From: Salinimicrobium sp963739625
Lineage (GTDB): Bacteria; Bacteroidota; Bacteroidia; Flavobacteriales; Flavobacteriaceae
Direction: 5' to 3'
Length of the DNA stretch: 64,000 nt
Assembly (NCBI GenBank): GCA_963739625.1
Contig: CAVUAU010000009.1
Coordinates: forward strand, 1 to 64,000
Made by a program: the position numbers and the translations under genes. Positions 27,073-37,314 of the stretch are shown here, piece after piece. The first letter of the stretch is position 1; each line of letters opens with the position of its first letter. The notes beneath the pieces were generated by a model. The model was not told the origin of the DNA and did no database searches. It saw only the letters and a list, made by a program, of their open reading frames with translations.

Positions 27073-29906
27073 CTATTTTTTGATGATCTTCTGAAGAAAA
27101 TCTTTTCCTCCCGATCTTACCTTCAAAAAGTACATTCCCGAAGCTTCTTTGGTAAGATCTACGGCTAAAGGAATTTCCTTTTCAAGTAGTTCCTCCTTGC
27201 GATAGATAAGCTGCCCTTTGATATCAAAGATCAACAATTCGGCATTTGAATTTGCCACTTTTGAGAGAAGGCTATAACTACCGTCGGAAATTGTTGGATA
27301 GACAACGAAATCTGCAGGTTTTTCTTCCGGTAACGGCTGTTCATGGTCTCCCCAAAGAAACCTGAAAACATTCCGCGGCCGTAAGTAGCTGCAAAGACCT
27401 TTTTCGTTCCTTTTTTTAGATCGAGATCTGTGACCTTTACATCGCTCATGCCGTTGTATGAATGTTCCCACTCCGGGTTGCTGCCTGTAAAGTTCTTTGT
27501 CGCCCAAACGCCGAGCTCTGTTCCAATGACCACCTCATCGGGGTCGTTAGGGTTTGGCAGGATGGTTAAAACCGGAAGATCGGGTAAATTTCCTTCCTTG
27601 CTCACCCACGTGGGTTGATCAGCAGTTCCATTCTTGGTATACCAAATGTTCTTTACTCCAAAGTTGTAGAAAGTGACATAGATCTCATCTTCAGATTTTC
27701 CGAATTCTATATCAGAAATACTTCCAACGAAATTAGGGCCGGAAATATTCGTGAAAGACGCTTCCGAAGGAGCTTTGTCGGCATTGGTCACTTTCAAAAG
27801 TCTGCCATTGATGAGGCCTAACATAACTGTAGAGCCTGAAGTGGTATAAGGCGAGACAGTGATGGCGCTCATAGAGGTGTTCAAAAGGGCGTTTTTAAGA
27901 GACTTTCTGGAAGCGACAGGATCATTATCCGTGATGTCGTCTACGATTGGTTCCAGGTCGGTGAGATTATCGTACCGGTATAAAACTCCTTCGGGGCCAT
28001 TGGAGTAGAGTTTATCAAGGTTGGAATCAAGCCCCTGCGGATTGATGAAAAAACCATCCTCATCTTCATTATTGGCGATAAGACAATATTTTTGCTGGCT
28101 ATAATCGTAAAGCACAATAAGATCGTTGTAGATAAGATTGGCAATGAAATAATCTGTATCCACCTGGTCGTAAAACGAAAATGCTCCATCGCCCCCAAGG
28201 ACTCCTATAGAATTGGAATTCCCATTTTGAATGAGCTGTGTCCCATTATCCTGTGTGCCGCCCAGGAAATAGTCCCCGGTTGAAAAATCATCTGGAGCAA
28301 CTGCTATAGAATAGAACTGGGTGGTGACGTATTTTCTTTTAGGAGTGATGAAAACATCTGAAGAACTGGCGGCCGCGAGGTCTTTTGCGAAAGATACCCC
28401 ACCGTCATGACCAAAAACTGCCTGGTTAGAATTCCCCGGCCGAAAATTTATTACATGATGATCAGCATGTACTTCTGAAACCGAAAGGTTTAGTAAGGCT
28501 CCCTCATTTTTCCATTTGGATATTTGTTGCCATGACTGGCCGCTGTTAACCGACCTGAAAAGATCAATACTGCCGGCATAGACAATGTTATCGTCATTAG
28601 GATCTGCTTCTATAGTAAGAGCGTAAAAGCTCATTCCGCGGGTAAAATCCTGTGCAAAAATGTCTTCATCGGCATCATTGGGTTCATTAATTCGTTGAAA
28701 GGAAGCAAAAGCATCGGTAGTAAGCCAGAGATCGGCTTCTGTAATAAGGTTGTTGCGGTCTGTAATTGCTTCGGCAAGAATGTAAAACTTTTCGGGATTT
28801 GTCGCCGAAGCTTCGATCTCAGTCCTCAGTACATTGGGAATGGTGTTGATAAGAGAAAACGAAGTGTCAATTCCTTTTGGCCTTTTGTAGATGTTGCCGC
28901 CGTTGTCGCCTGCTCCGGGAGAATAAGTGGTGGCAGCCCAAAGATTTCCATCGGCGTCTATCTCAAAATCGTTGAATGATTCATTTTCTAGGAGTTTTTC
29001 CCAGGTCGCGCCATTGTCTTTACTGCCATAGAGCCCGGTGTCGTAGTAGCCCAGAAAATCATCGGGATTACTGGCATTGGCATAAATATGAGTGGCCACG
29101 GCAATAAAGATCTCTGTAGATTCGCCGTTGTCCCAGGCAATTATATCGTTAATGTAGTAAAGTCCGCCCACGACCAGGGCGTTTTGGCCCTTGCCGGGTG
29201 TGGCAAAATCCTTTACTTCCAGGATCCGGTCCCATGTTGCTCCCCCGTCTGTTGTCCTGTATACTCCTGTTCCTAGAACATCGCCGCCGGTATATTGTTC
29301 CCCGGTGCCGGCATACCATACATTTTTATCTCTGGGGTCTATTGTAAGACTCGAAAAATTGATGTTTGCGGGCAGCCCCGGTACCAGTGACCATGGCGAA
29401 TTGACATTGGTAATGTCGTCGTTCACCCACAACCCGCCGCTTACGGCACCGGCAAAAACCCTTTTGTTTGCAGAATCATTGGGGTCGAAAAATACGACTC
29501 GTGTCCTGCCACCCACCGTGTCCGGTCCGCGGGAAACCCAGGTGTTCCCGGGCGAATCTCCCGGAGCTTTTAAGGTTCGGCTTTTATATTTCCTTTGCTT
29601 CAGCAGCTTTTCATGCAGCTCCTCTAACTTGTAAGGTTCGGGATAACCAAGAGCGGGATTCATTGTGAGATACCGCATTTGCTCGTAATAGGGATTGGGA
29701 GCAGCAGCACGGGCTTCTCCCTCTTCTTCTTTTTCTTCTTCCTTTTCCTCTGAAAAATGCCTTTTTTGAGGAGCATTCTTTTTTAGAAATTCTTCATGCT
29801 TTGTGCGCAGCTCGCTCACAGAAGTATCTTGCCTTAAACAGCTGTAAAAGCTCAAAAGTCCTATAAAAGCGAGAATTGGAAGTAAAAAGTATAATCTTTT
29901 GTTCAT
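27073..29906 (-). CDS. T9SS-exported sortilin/VPS10-like propeller protein, frameshifted
   Basis: Large exported protein of about 940 residues. The start at ATG 29906 gives a signal peptide with SFYSC, a possible lipobox. A Glu/Lys-rich segment (residues about 45-65) is followed by a beta-propeller with BNR/Asp-box-like units (TTDGGATWDRIL, SKDNGATWEKLL, SVNSGQSWQQIS). The C-terminus is a type IX secretion sorting domain (VYPTISDGSYSLL to LQKIIKK). The propeller frame and the sorting-domain frame are joined by one missing base near 27333: SRLPEEKPADFVVYP is restored by adding T. Substrate or partner is unknown. It converges with the DUF3078 gene. Confidence 0.8.
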
Positions 29907-29954
29907 TGCGGGTTCTAAAGTCACTGAGGATCAGTCAGGCAAAATACGAAAAAA

Positions 29955-31301
29955 TTATATCTTCAATCCTTTGAATTTGCTGAAAGAAGCGACAATATTA
30001 CTATCTGTCAAGGAAGAGATGTGGCTACAAATCTTGATAAGGTTTTCATAAGTGGAAAGTCGCTCATAATCGCCAACTTCGGGGATTAATTTCAAGACGA
30101 GCCGATTGTAATTTGTCCTTTCTATACCTTTACCGGGAAGCAATGCCTGCGTATAGGTGTCCAGCAAATGAGAAAGCATCTGGTAACCCGCAATTTCTTT
30201 GCTTATTACTTCTTCACTCCGGTAGATCTTTTCCACACTTATCTTGATAATATCGGTGATCTGCGCTTCATACCGGCTCCTGTCAAACAAAGCCTCGTGA
30301 AATTCACCTTTTAGAATGGCATCTTCATTCTTGAGGAAGATCTCCACCGCTTCGGTGATGAGGGTATTGATCGCGAGGGCCCTTAAATAGCTCAATCTGT
30401 CGGCGCGGGTTTGCAGGTCATGGTATTTTTTGGTGTTGATGGAATCCTTCACCAGGTTGATGAGATACTCCAGCGCATACTCCTCCTGAATAAGCCCCAG
30501 GTTAATGCCGTCTTCAAAATCTATGATGGTGTAGCAAATATCATCGGCCGCTTCAACCAAAAATGCAAGAGGATGCCTGCAGTAGCTTATGTTCTTTCCG
30601 CCGCCCGTGGAGATTAGGCCCAACTCATCTGCTACCTCTTCAAAAAAGGCTTTTTCAGACTGAAATATGCCGAATTTCTTATCGGCTATTTTGTTGCTGG
30701 GTTTATGCGGAAGGGATTCCTTCGGATACTTAATAAAGGCTCCTAAAGTGGCATACGAGAGGCGAACGCCACCCGGAATTCCAGGTCTGTTCTCTGTAAG
30801 GATCTTAAAGCCGTTCGCGTTACCCTCAAATTTTATGAGATCCTGATATTCCTCTGCGGAAAGTTGATCTTTAAACCTCTTGCCGTTGCCGCTGCTGAAG
30901 TATTCTCCTATTGCCTTTTCTCCCGAATGCCCGAAAGGCGGATTCCCAATATCGTGCGCCAGGGCTGCAGCTGCTACTATTGCTCCAAAATCATTCATTT
31001 GGTAGCCGTGGATCTTTTGCAGGTGCGGATGCTTCTCCAGGATCTTTTGCCCGGCAAGCCTTCCCAGAGAACGACCAACTACAGATACTTCTAAGGAATG
31101 CGTAAGCCTGGTGTGTACAAAGTCGGTTTTCGAAAGCGGGATCACCTGTGTCTTGTCCTGCAGGCTCCTAAAGGCCGAAGAGAAAATGATCCTGTCATAA
31201 TCTACTTCAAATCCCAGCCGGGTCTCGTTTTGTTCTTTTCTAAGTCTTTTATTTTTATCTCCGGCTCTTCTTAGCGAGAGCAGTTGTTCCCAGTTCATCA
31301 T
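29955..31301 (-). CDS. dgt: Deoxyguanosinetriphosphate triphosphohydrolase
   Basis: HD-domain enzyme of 448 residues that hydrolyses dGTP to deoxyguanosine and triphosphate. Metal ligands are visible as His68 in RLTHSLEV and His116-Asp117 in LAHDIGNPPFGHSGE; the N-terminal RIIFSSAFRSLQDKTQV is typical of Dgt. Two ATG codons (31301, 31298) are possible starts. It lies on the same strand as the ribonucleotide reductase genes, 272 bases downstream of the small gene behind nrdA and beyond a terminator, so it is probably transcribed separately although it acts on the same pool. Confidence 0.92.
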   Translation of the reverse strand: MMNWEQLLSLRRAGDKNKRLRKEQNETRLGFEVDYDRIIFSSAFRSLQDKTQVIPLSKTDFVHTRLTHSLEVSVVGRSLGRLAGQKILEKHPHLQKIHGYQMNDFGAIVAAAALAHDIGNPPFGHSGEKAIGEYFSSGNGKRFKDQLSAEEYQDLIKFEGNANGFKILTENRPGIPGGVRLSYATLGAFIKYPKESLPHKPSNKIADKKFGIFQSEKAFFEEVADELGLISTGGGKNISYCRHPLAFLVEAADDICYTIIDFEDGINLGLIQEEYALEYLINLVKDSINTKKYHDLQTRADRLSYLRALAINTLITEAVEIFLKNEDAILKGEFHEALFDRSRYEAQITDIIKISVEKIYRSEEVISKEIAGYQMLSHLLDTYTQALLPGKGIERTNYNRLVLKLIPEVGDYERLSTYENLIKICSHISSLTDSNIVASFSKFKGLKI

Positions 31302-31339
31302 TGGTTTTGCGTTAAGGATTGAGCGGCCTGTTTGAGCTC

Positions 31340-31520
31340 TTCAAAAATGGCAATTTTTGGAAGCGAGTAGCGAAAGCCTGACCCCGCCTTCGCCAAAAGG
31401 CTTCGGCGGGCAAGCCCGGGTTTCTCCAAGGCTTCGGCGGACAATGCCCTGCCTTTGCGGAAGGCGAAGGTGGGGAACGCCCAAATTTGCTAAAAGCCAC
31501 GGTGGGCAAGCTCTAAAAAA
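31340..31520. repeat. Inverted and direct repeats around GGCTTCGGCGG
   Basis: CCCCGCCTTCGCC (31382-31394) and GGCGAAGGTGGGG (31463-31475) are inverted copies with one mismatch. Inside, AAGGCTTCGGCGG occurs twice (31397-31409 and 31428-31440). A palindrome of the CAAAAATGNCATTTTTG family lies beside it at 31340-31362. The block fills the space between dgt and the nrd operon; no protein is supported. Confidence 0.6.
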
Positions 31521-31537
31521 GCTGCAGTGTCAAAAAT

Positions 31538-31574
31538 AGCAAAAAAGCGAAGCTTTGAGGCCTCGCTTTTGTTT
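31538..31574 (-). terminator. Terminator of the nrd operon
   Basis: On the minus strand AAAAGCGA and TCGCTTTTTT form a stem directly after the stop of the 43-residue gene, followed by a T-rich tail. Confidence 0.65.
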
Positions 31575-31705
31575 TAGCTAATGAGTTTGATCAATAACTG
31601 CTGTAAACCCGGCTCTTCCTCGGCCAGGCAACAGGCTTCCGTTTCCTCCTTGTCTTCAGGGGAGAGGTAGATGCGCTCGTAGGGTGTTTTGGTGTTTTCT
31701 ATCAT
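31574..31705 (-). CDS. Small 43-residue acidic protein downstream of nrdA
   Basis: A complete frame runs from ATG at 31705 to TAA at 31574: it begins MIENTKTPYERIYLSPEDKE and ends LLIKLIS. It contains a CC pair (EACCLAEEEPG) and is strongly acidic in the middle. It starts 12 bases after the nrdA stop and ends exactly at the operon terminator, so it is very likely translated from the nrd message. The family is not recognised. A role in ribonucleotide reductase assembly or redox is only suggested by the position and the cysteines. Confidence 0.6.
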   Translation of the reverse strand: MIENTKTPYERIYLSPEDKEETEACCLAEEEPGLQQLLIKLIS

Positions 31706-31717
31706 ATTTCTATTGGA

Positions 31718-34130
31718 TTAGGAGCCGCACATGAGGCAGTCATCACCTTCGGCTTCTTTTGATTTTGCGATTAAGGCACGTAACTCGTCGGGGGAGAGCG
31801 ATGTATTTTCTGCTACCACAGTGGGTTTTTCCTCTTTTGGAAATTCCTCTTTCTTTTCTTCTTTGGCCAAAGTAAATTTGATCGCGTCCACGGCGCTTTT
31901 TGTGCGTAAATAATACATTCCTGTTTTTAAACCGCTTTTCCAGGCGTAGAAATGCATAGAGGTCAACTTGCCGTAATTGGCATTTTCCATAAAGAGGTTA
32001 AGAGACTGCGACTGGTCGATAAAATAACCGCGCTGCCGCGACATATCGATGATGTCTTTCATGCTCATCTCCCAAACCGTCTTGTAAAGCTCTTTGAGGT
32101 CCTGGGGGATGACATCAATATTTTGCACAGAACCATTGGAGCGTAAAATGGCATTTTTGACATCCTCGTTCCACAGGTCACGCTCCACAAGGTCTTCCAG
32201 GAGGTGCTTGTTCACCACGATAAATTCGCCTGAAAGTACGCGTCTTGTGTAGATGTTGGAGGTGTAAGGTTCAAAAGCCTCGTTGTTGCCAAGGATCTGC
32301 GACGTTGAAGCCGTTGGCATGGGCGCAACTAAAAGCGAGTTACGAACGCCATTTTTGAGCACCTGCTTGCGGAGTTTTTCCCAGTCCCATCTTCCGGACA
32401 AAGGTCTTTGTCTTCAAGTACCCCATAAGTTGAACTGAAACTGGCCTTGGCTCATCGGGGAACCTTCAAAAGTGGAATATGGACCTTCTTCTTTCGCCAT
32501 TTCCATGGAAGCCGAAACAGCCGCAAAATACAGGGTCTCAAAAATGTCTTTATTGAGTTGCTTTGCCTCTTCACTGGTAAATGGCAGGCGCAGTTTTATA
32601 AAAGTGTCTGCCAGTCCCTGTACGCCTAATCCTACAGGACGGTGCCTGAAGTTGGAATTTTCAGCTTCCTTAACAGGATAAAAGTTACGGTCGATCACCT
32701 TGTTTAGGTTCCTGGTGACGCGTTTCGTGATCTTGAAAAGTTCCTTGTGATCAAACTCGTCACCTTTGATGAACATAGGCAACGCGATCGAAGCCAGGTT
32801 ACAAACCGCTACCTCGTCTTCGCTAGTATACTCGAGGATCTCGGTGCACAGGTTGGACGAACGAATTGTGCCGAGGTTCTGCTGATTTGATTTTCGGTTA
32901 GCCGAATCTTTGTACAGCATATAAGGAGTTCCGGTTTCGATCTGGGATTCCAGGATCTTCTCCCAAAGCTCACGGGCTCTTATCGTCTTGCGACCTTTGC
33001 CTTCCTGTTCGTACTTGAGGTAAAGCGCTTCGAATTCTTCACTGTGTTTGTTGTAAAGATCTGGGCACTCATGAGGACACATCAGCGTCCATTGTGCATC
33101 TTCTTCCACACGTTTCATGAAAAGATCGGGTACCCACATCGCGTAAAAAAGGTCGCGCGCACGCATTTCTTCTTTTCCGTGGTTCTTCTTGAGGTCCAAA
33201 AAGTCGAAAATATCGGCATGCCATGGCTCCACGTAAATGGCAAAGGAACCTTTTCTTTTTCCGCCGCCCTGGTCCACGTAACGGGCAGTGTCGTTGAACA
33301 CGCGCAACATGGGGACAATCCCGTTGGAAGTACCGTTGGTGCCCGAAATATAGGAACCGGTCGCTCTAACATTATGAATAGAAAGCCCGATCCCACCGGC
33401 AGATTGCGAGATCTTCGCGGTCTGCTTCAGGGTATCATAGATGCCGTCAATGCTGTCATCTTTCATGGTCAGCAGGAAAGCAGGAAGACATTTGAGGTTT
33501 TGGAGTACCCGAGTTGAAAAGCGTAGGAGTGGCGTGGGTGAAATATTTCTTGGACATGAGCTCATAGGTCTCAATGGCCGCTTCAATGTCGTCCACATGA
33601 ATTCCTACGGAAACCCTCATCAACATGTGCTGCGGCCTTTCGGCAATCTTGCCGTTAAGCTTCAGCAGGTAAGAGCGCTCGAGCGTCTTAAAACCGAAAT
33701 AGTCGTACTGGAAATCGCGGTTGTAGATAATGGTGGAATCCAGGCGTTCTTTATTCTCCTGGATGACCTTGTAAACATCATCGGCTAAAAGGGGGGCTTT
33801 TTGGCCGGTGCGGGGGTTGACATATTCGTAAAGATCTGTCATCACCTCCGAGAAGGTCTTCTTGGTGTTCTTATGCAGGTTAGAGACCGAGATGCGTGCC
33901 GCCAGTTTCGCATAATCTGGATGCGAGGTGGTCATTGTAGCAGCGATCTCTGCCGCAAGATTGTCAAGTTCGCTTGTTGTCACCCCGTCGTACAGGCCTT
34001 CGATAACACGCATCGCCACCTTTACCGGGTCCACGAGTTCATTGAGGCCGTAGCACAATTTGCGCACCCGGGCGGTGATCTTGTCAAACATGATTGGCTC
34101 TTTGCGGCCGTCTCTTTTTTCTACATACAT
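31718..34130 (-). CDS. nrdA: Class Ia ribonucleoside-diphosphate reductase alpha subunit, frameshifted
   Basis: Catalytic large subunit, about 800 residues, reducing ribonucleoside diphosphates to deoxy forms with NrdB. The N-terminal ATP-cone (MYVEKRDGRKEPIMFDKIT) is the allosteric overall-activity site. The barrel carries SSNLCTEI with the radical Cys and Glu, and PMPTASTSQILGNNE. The C-terminal redox pair is CLMCGS. Two breaks occur: an extra C near 33483 (CFPADHER should read CFLLTMKDD), and a stop near 32413 caused by two compensating shifts between NLWG and LSGRWDW. Being essential, the gene is probably intact in the organism. nrdB lies upstream after a 119-base gap with a hairpin-like segment. 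Confidence 0.93.
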
Positions 34131-34249
34131 GAGCTTTAAGTTTAGGAATAGAAATTTCCAGGGTCTGGGGGAACCCTAAAAATTCTATGGTTGGTTATGC
34201 TTAAAAACAACACCACGCTGGGGGACGCGGCATTGTTTATAGGAAATTT

Positions 34250-35227
34250 CTAAAAATCGGCGTCGAAGCTGATCTTGTCAGATTCTTTGTCCTTGTTCAT
34301 GACACCCGCCTTCTGGTATTCGCCCACTCTTTTTTCAAAGAAGTTGGTTTTTCCCTGCAGGTTGATCATGTCCATGAAATCAAATGGGTTTGCAGTGCCG
34401 TATTCTTTCTCACATTCCAGTTCAACAAGTAAACGATCGGCTACAAATTCCAGGTATTGGGTCATGAGTTTGGAGTTCATTCCAATAAGACTTGCCGGCA
34501 AGGACTCGGTAATAAATTCTCTTTCGATATTAAGCGCGTCCACAATGATCTCACGAATGCGCTCTTTTGGCACCTTGTTCACCAGGTGGTTGTTGTGCAG
34601 GTGAACTGCGAAGTCGCAGTGTACGCCTTCGTCCCTTGAAATAAGTTCGTTAGAAAAAGTAAGTCCCGGCATAAGGCCTCTCTTCTTAAGCCAGAAAATG
34701 GAGCAGAAAGCGCCCGAGAAGAAAATTCCTTCAACAGCAGCAAACGCGATAAGTCTTTCGGCAAAAGAATCAGATTCTATCCATTTTAGGGCCCATTGGG
34801 CTTTTTTCTGAATAGCGGGAAATACTTCAATAGCTTTAAAAAGCTGATTTTTTTCCTTCTCATCCTTGACGTAGGTGTCGATGAGCAGGGAGTAAGTTTC
34901 AGAATGGATGTTCTCCATCATGATCTGGAATCCGTAGAAGAATTTGGCTTCGGAATATTGCACTTCATTAACGAAGTTCTCGGCCAGGTTCTCATTCACG
35001 ATCCCATCAGATGCGGCAAAAAAGGCTAAAATGTGTTTGATGAAATAACGCTCATCTGCATTCAACTTTTGGTTCCAGTCGGTGAGGTCCTGGTGCAGGT
35101 CAATTTCTTCTGCTGTCCAGAAACTTGCTTCCATTTTTTTGTACCAGTCCCAAATGTCATGATGTTTTATGGGGAAGATGACAAACCGGTCTTTATTTTC
35201 CTGCAAAATGGGTTCAAGCTGAGACAT
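34250..35227 (-). CDS. nrdB: Class Ia ribonucleoside-diphosphate reductase beta subunit
   Basis: Radical-generating small subunit of 325 residues. Diiron ligand segments are visible: TAEEIDLHQD, MMENIHSETYS, AVEGIFFSG and EGVHCDFA, and the C-terminal tail that docks on NrdA ends KISFDADF. The start ATG at 35227 gives the normal family N-terminus with EPILQENKDRFVIFPI. It precedes nrdA on the same strand; the order nrdB-nrdA is normal in Bacteroidota. The 119-base gap to nrdA contains an imperfect inverted repeat (GAAATTTCC at 34151 and GGAAATTTC at 34241). Confidence 0.95.
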   Translation of the reverse strand: MSQLEPILQENKDRFVIFPIKHHDIWDWYKKMEASFWTAEEIDLHQDLTDWNQKLNADERYFIKHILAFFAASDGIVNENLAENFVNEVQYSEAKFFYGFQIMMENIHSETYSLLIDTYVKDEKEKNQLFKAIEVFPAIQKKAQWALKWIESDSFAERLIAFAAVEGIFFSGAFCSIFWLKKRGLMPGLTFSNELISRDEGVHCDFAVHLHNNHLVNKVPKERIREIIVDALNIEREFITESLPASLIGMNSKLMTQYLEFVADRLLVELECEKEYGTANPFDFMDMINLQGKTNFFEKRVGEYQKAGVMNKDKESDKISFDADF

Positions 35228-35580
35228 ACTGCGATTATGGTTATTTTAATGGTTTTGTTAAGATGGTTTAACAAATATTGGAAAATCAAGCAGATATAGA
35301 AAGATGCTCAGAAAAAGCTTTTCAACAAAGTTTTCAACACGGTCGCTGCGCACAGTTATTGACATCAAACCAATAGATATTTTTAAACAACTGTAGAACA
35401 GACATTTATAAGTTGTTAATAATTTTAAGAAGGAAAACTGCAGCTTTGGTATCCCGGGTTGTAAACAGGTAGAATTTAGAAGCCCAAAAAAGAGGTTTGT
35501 CGGGCTGTTTTCTGAAAAAAATTAACAGAAACCGAATCATTCACTATCGTCTTGACTGCGGAAAAAACGAAAAATGAGAG
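35228..35580. other. AT-rich region upstream of nrdB with TTTTCAACA repeats
   Basis: No gene is seen. TTTTCAACA occurs twice 12 bases apart (35319-35327 and 35331-35339), that is TGTTGAAAA on the strand of nrdB, about 100 bases upstream of its start. The rest is AT-rich leader and promoter DNA; I cannot place a confident -7 box. Confidence 0.4.
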
Positions 35581-35582
35581 AA

Positions 35583-35840
35583 TCCAAAAATGTCATTTTT
35601 GGACGGTATTTTTTTTGGTGTTTGACCCCTTCAGGGTCGTGGTCCTTTCAGTCCTCTCTTCCTGGAAATATTTGAACCCTTCGGGTTCTACATTTTTTTA
35701 AAATTGATACAGAATCTAAAAAAATATGGAGATCATTCCGAAGGAATGACATCTTTACAGACTAAGTGATAGGCTCTTCACGACCCTGAAAGGACCGCAT
35801 CAACAGCAAGAGGTTCCAAAAATATCATTTTTGGAACCTC
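35583..35840. repeat. Second cluster of palindromic repeats
   Basis: The cluster contains GACCCCTTCAGGGTC (35624-35638), GAACCCTTCGGGTTC (35674-35688) and TCATTCCGAAGGAATGA (35733-35749). A long-range inverted pair, TTCAGGGTCGTG (35630-35641) and CACGACCCTGAA (35779-35790), encloses the centre. Both ends carry a palindrome of the CAAAAATGNCATTTTTG family (35583-35603 and 35810-35840). The second end palindrome has a 15-base arm and probably also terminates the OmpA gene. The style matches the cluster at 23.4 kb. Confidence 0.7.
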
Positions 35841-35863
35841 TTTAAAACCACATTTTAAGAGTG

Positions 35864-37144
35864 CTAAATTTTTACAAACTCCACACGTCTATTGTTGGAT
35901 TTTCCTTCAGGAGTATTGTTGTCGGCTGCAGGAACGCCTTCTCCAAAACCTTTCACCTGCAATCGACCGGAATCAATGCCTCTCTCCTGCAGTGCCTGCT
36001 GTACCGCCAGCGCCCGCTGCTCACTTAGCTGAAGGTTGTATGCTTCCTCGCCATCACTGTCTGTGTGGCCTTCAATGCTAAACTTCAGGTCAGGGTGCTC
36101 CTTCATCATTTTGGCTACTTCGTTGAGCACACCGGCAGATTCAGGCTTCATACTCGCTTTGTTGACATCAAAGAGAATTCCGCGGGTAACATATTTACCG
36201 TCGGCCATAACCCTCTCGTAAAGATCTTTTCCGCCTTTTGCGATACGAATGTTTTTAATGGCACTTATTCTGTCACCGTCGGCTTCGTGGATAAAGCCTT
36301 CAATAGAGATCATTTTTGGCTGGTATCCCAGGTTTGGAATGCTAAGCGGGCGGTATTCGTCAATAAAGACCTTTAAGGATCTTTGGTTAAAGGCCAGGGC
36401 GATGTGTCGCCAGCCTGCGGTGTTGTTCTTGAGAGCCTCATCAAAGCCTTCCAGGTTCCTGGTGACATCGCCCACGACTGCGTCAACAGATGCGCCATAG
36501 CTGTAGATTTGCAGGGGATGGGTAAAGTCTCTTTTGGTATCGGGAATATTGTAGCTGCCGTCGCCTTTCCAGAACCTGATGTTGTAGCGTTGCTGCGCCG
36601 AATTAAATGCGGACTCTGCCGAGTCGAACCAGGCGTCAAATTCTACCGTAAATATTTCCGGAAGATATTCTTCGGTCTTCATGAGCGGCGTAACAATGCT
36701 GCGCCGGTCAAGATGAATGATCTTCTCCTCTCCTAAAGTAGCATTTTCGGCACCACCCTTGATAAGGTCCCAGCGGGAAGGAAATTCCCCGTTTTCCTCG
36801 TGCGAAAGATCGTCTTCAAAAATGATCTCGTCTCCCGGTACAAAATTGTATTTCGTCCAGACCTTTGCCGCCGGGGTAGAGGATAGGGCCTTGTTTTCCT
36901 GCACCTCGCCGCCCGGGTTAGCCTGAGGGTTGGAAGATACGGCGGCACCCGATTTTTCCTGTGGATTGAGCAGGCTGTCCATCGCCTGGTTGGTTTTCTT
37001 CTCCACCTTTTGATCGGTCTTCTTCAACACAGCACGTTCGGCAGATCTTTCTGCGGTTTTTTTGATCTTTTTGAGAATCTGGGCTTCTGCGGAAGTCGAG
37101 AAACACATGCAGAAGACAATGAGAATGTAGATGATCTTTTTCAT
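35864..37144 (-). CDS. OmpA-family outer membrane protein
   Basis: Exported protein of 426 residues; the ATG at 37144 gives a signal peptide ending SAEAQ, while the longer frame starts with TTG. A Lys/Glu-rich helical stretch follows, then a laminin G/concanavalin-like region (about 100-290, EFDAWFDSAESAFNSAQQRY). The C-terminal OmpA domain binds peptidoglycan, with SIEGHTDSDGEEAYNLQLSEQRA and GFGEGVPAADN. It likely ties the outer membrane to the wall. No operon partner is evident; a strong hairpin lies directly behind the stop. Confidence 0.88.
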   Translation of the reverse strand: MKKIIYILIVFCMCFSTSAEAQILKKIKKTAERSAERAVLKKTDQKVEKKTNQAMDSLLNPQEKSGAAVSSNPQANPGGEVQENKALSSTPAAKVWTKYNFVPGDEIIFEDDLSHEENGEFPSRWDLIKGGAENATLGEEKIIHLDRRSIVTPLMKTEEYLPEIFTVEFDAWFDSAESAFNSAQQRYNIRFWKGDGSYNIPDTKRDFTHPLQIYSYGASVDAVVGDVTRNLEGFDEALKNNTAGWRHIALAFNQRSLKVFIDEYRPLSIPNLGYQPKMISIEGFIHEADGDRISAIKNIRIAKGGKDLYERVMADGKYVTRGILFDVNKASMKPESAGVLNEVAKMMKEHPDLKFSIEGHTDSDGEEAYNLQLSEQRALAVQQALQERGIDSGRLQVKGFGEGVPAADNNTPEGKSNNRRVEFVKI

Positions 37145-37314
37145 AACACCTGTATTAAAATGAGACAATGCATTTACAGGGGGAATGGGGGAAGAAAGTA
37201 ACCGGTTCTTAAAATGGAATTTTTAAACCTGCCGGTAATCTAATAAAAATATAAAATTATGGAATCCGAAGAGTAGTGCCGTAAAACTTTAACAGACACA
37301 TTGTTGAAAACGGG

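Noticed and set aside
37149..37180. CCTGTA...TACAGG upstream of the OmpA gene as a second site of the PUL operator
   Set aside because: The arms match but the spacing (20 instead of 9) and the gene context differ; chance is likely.
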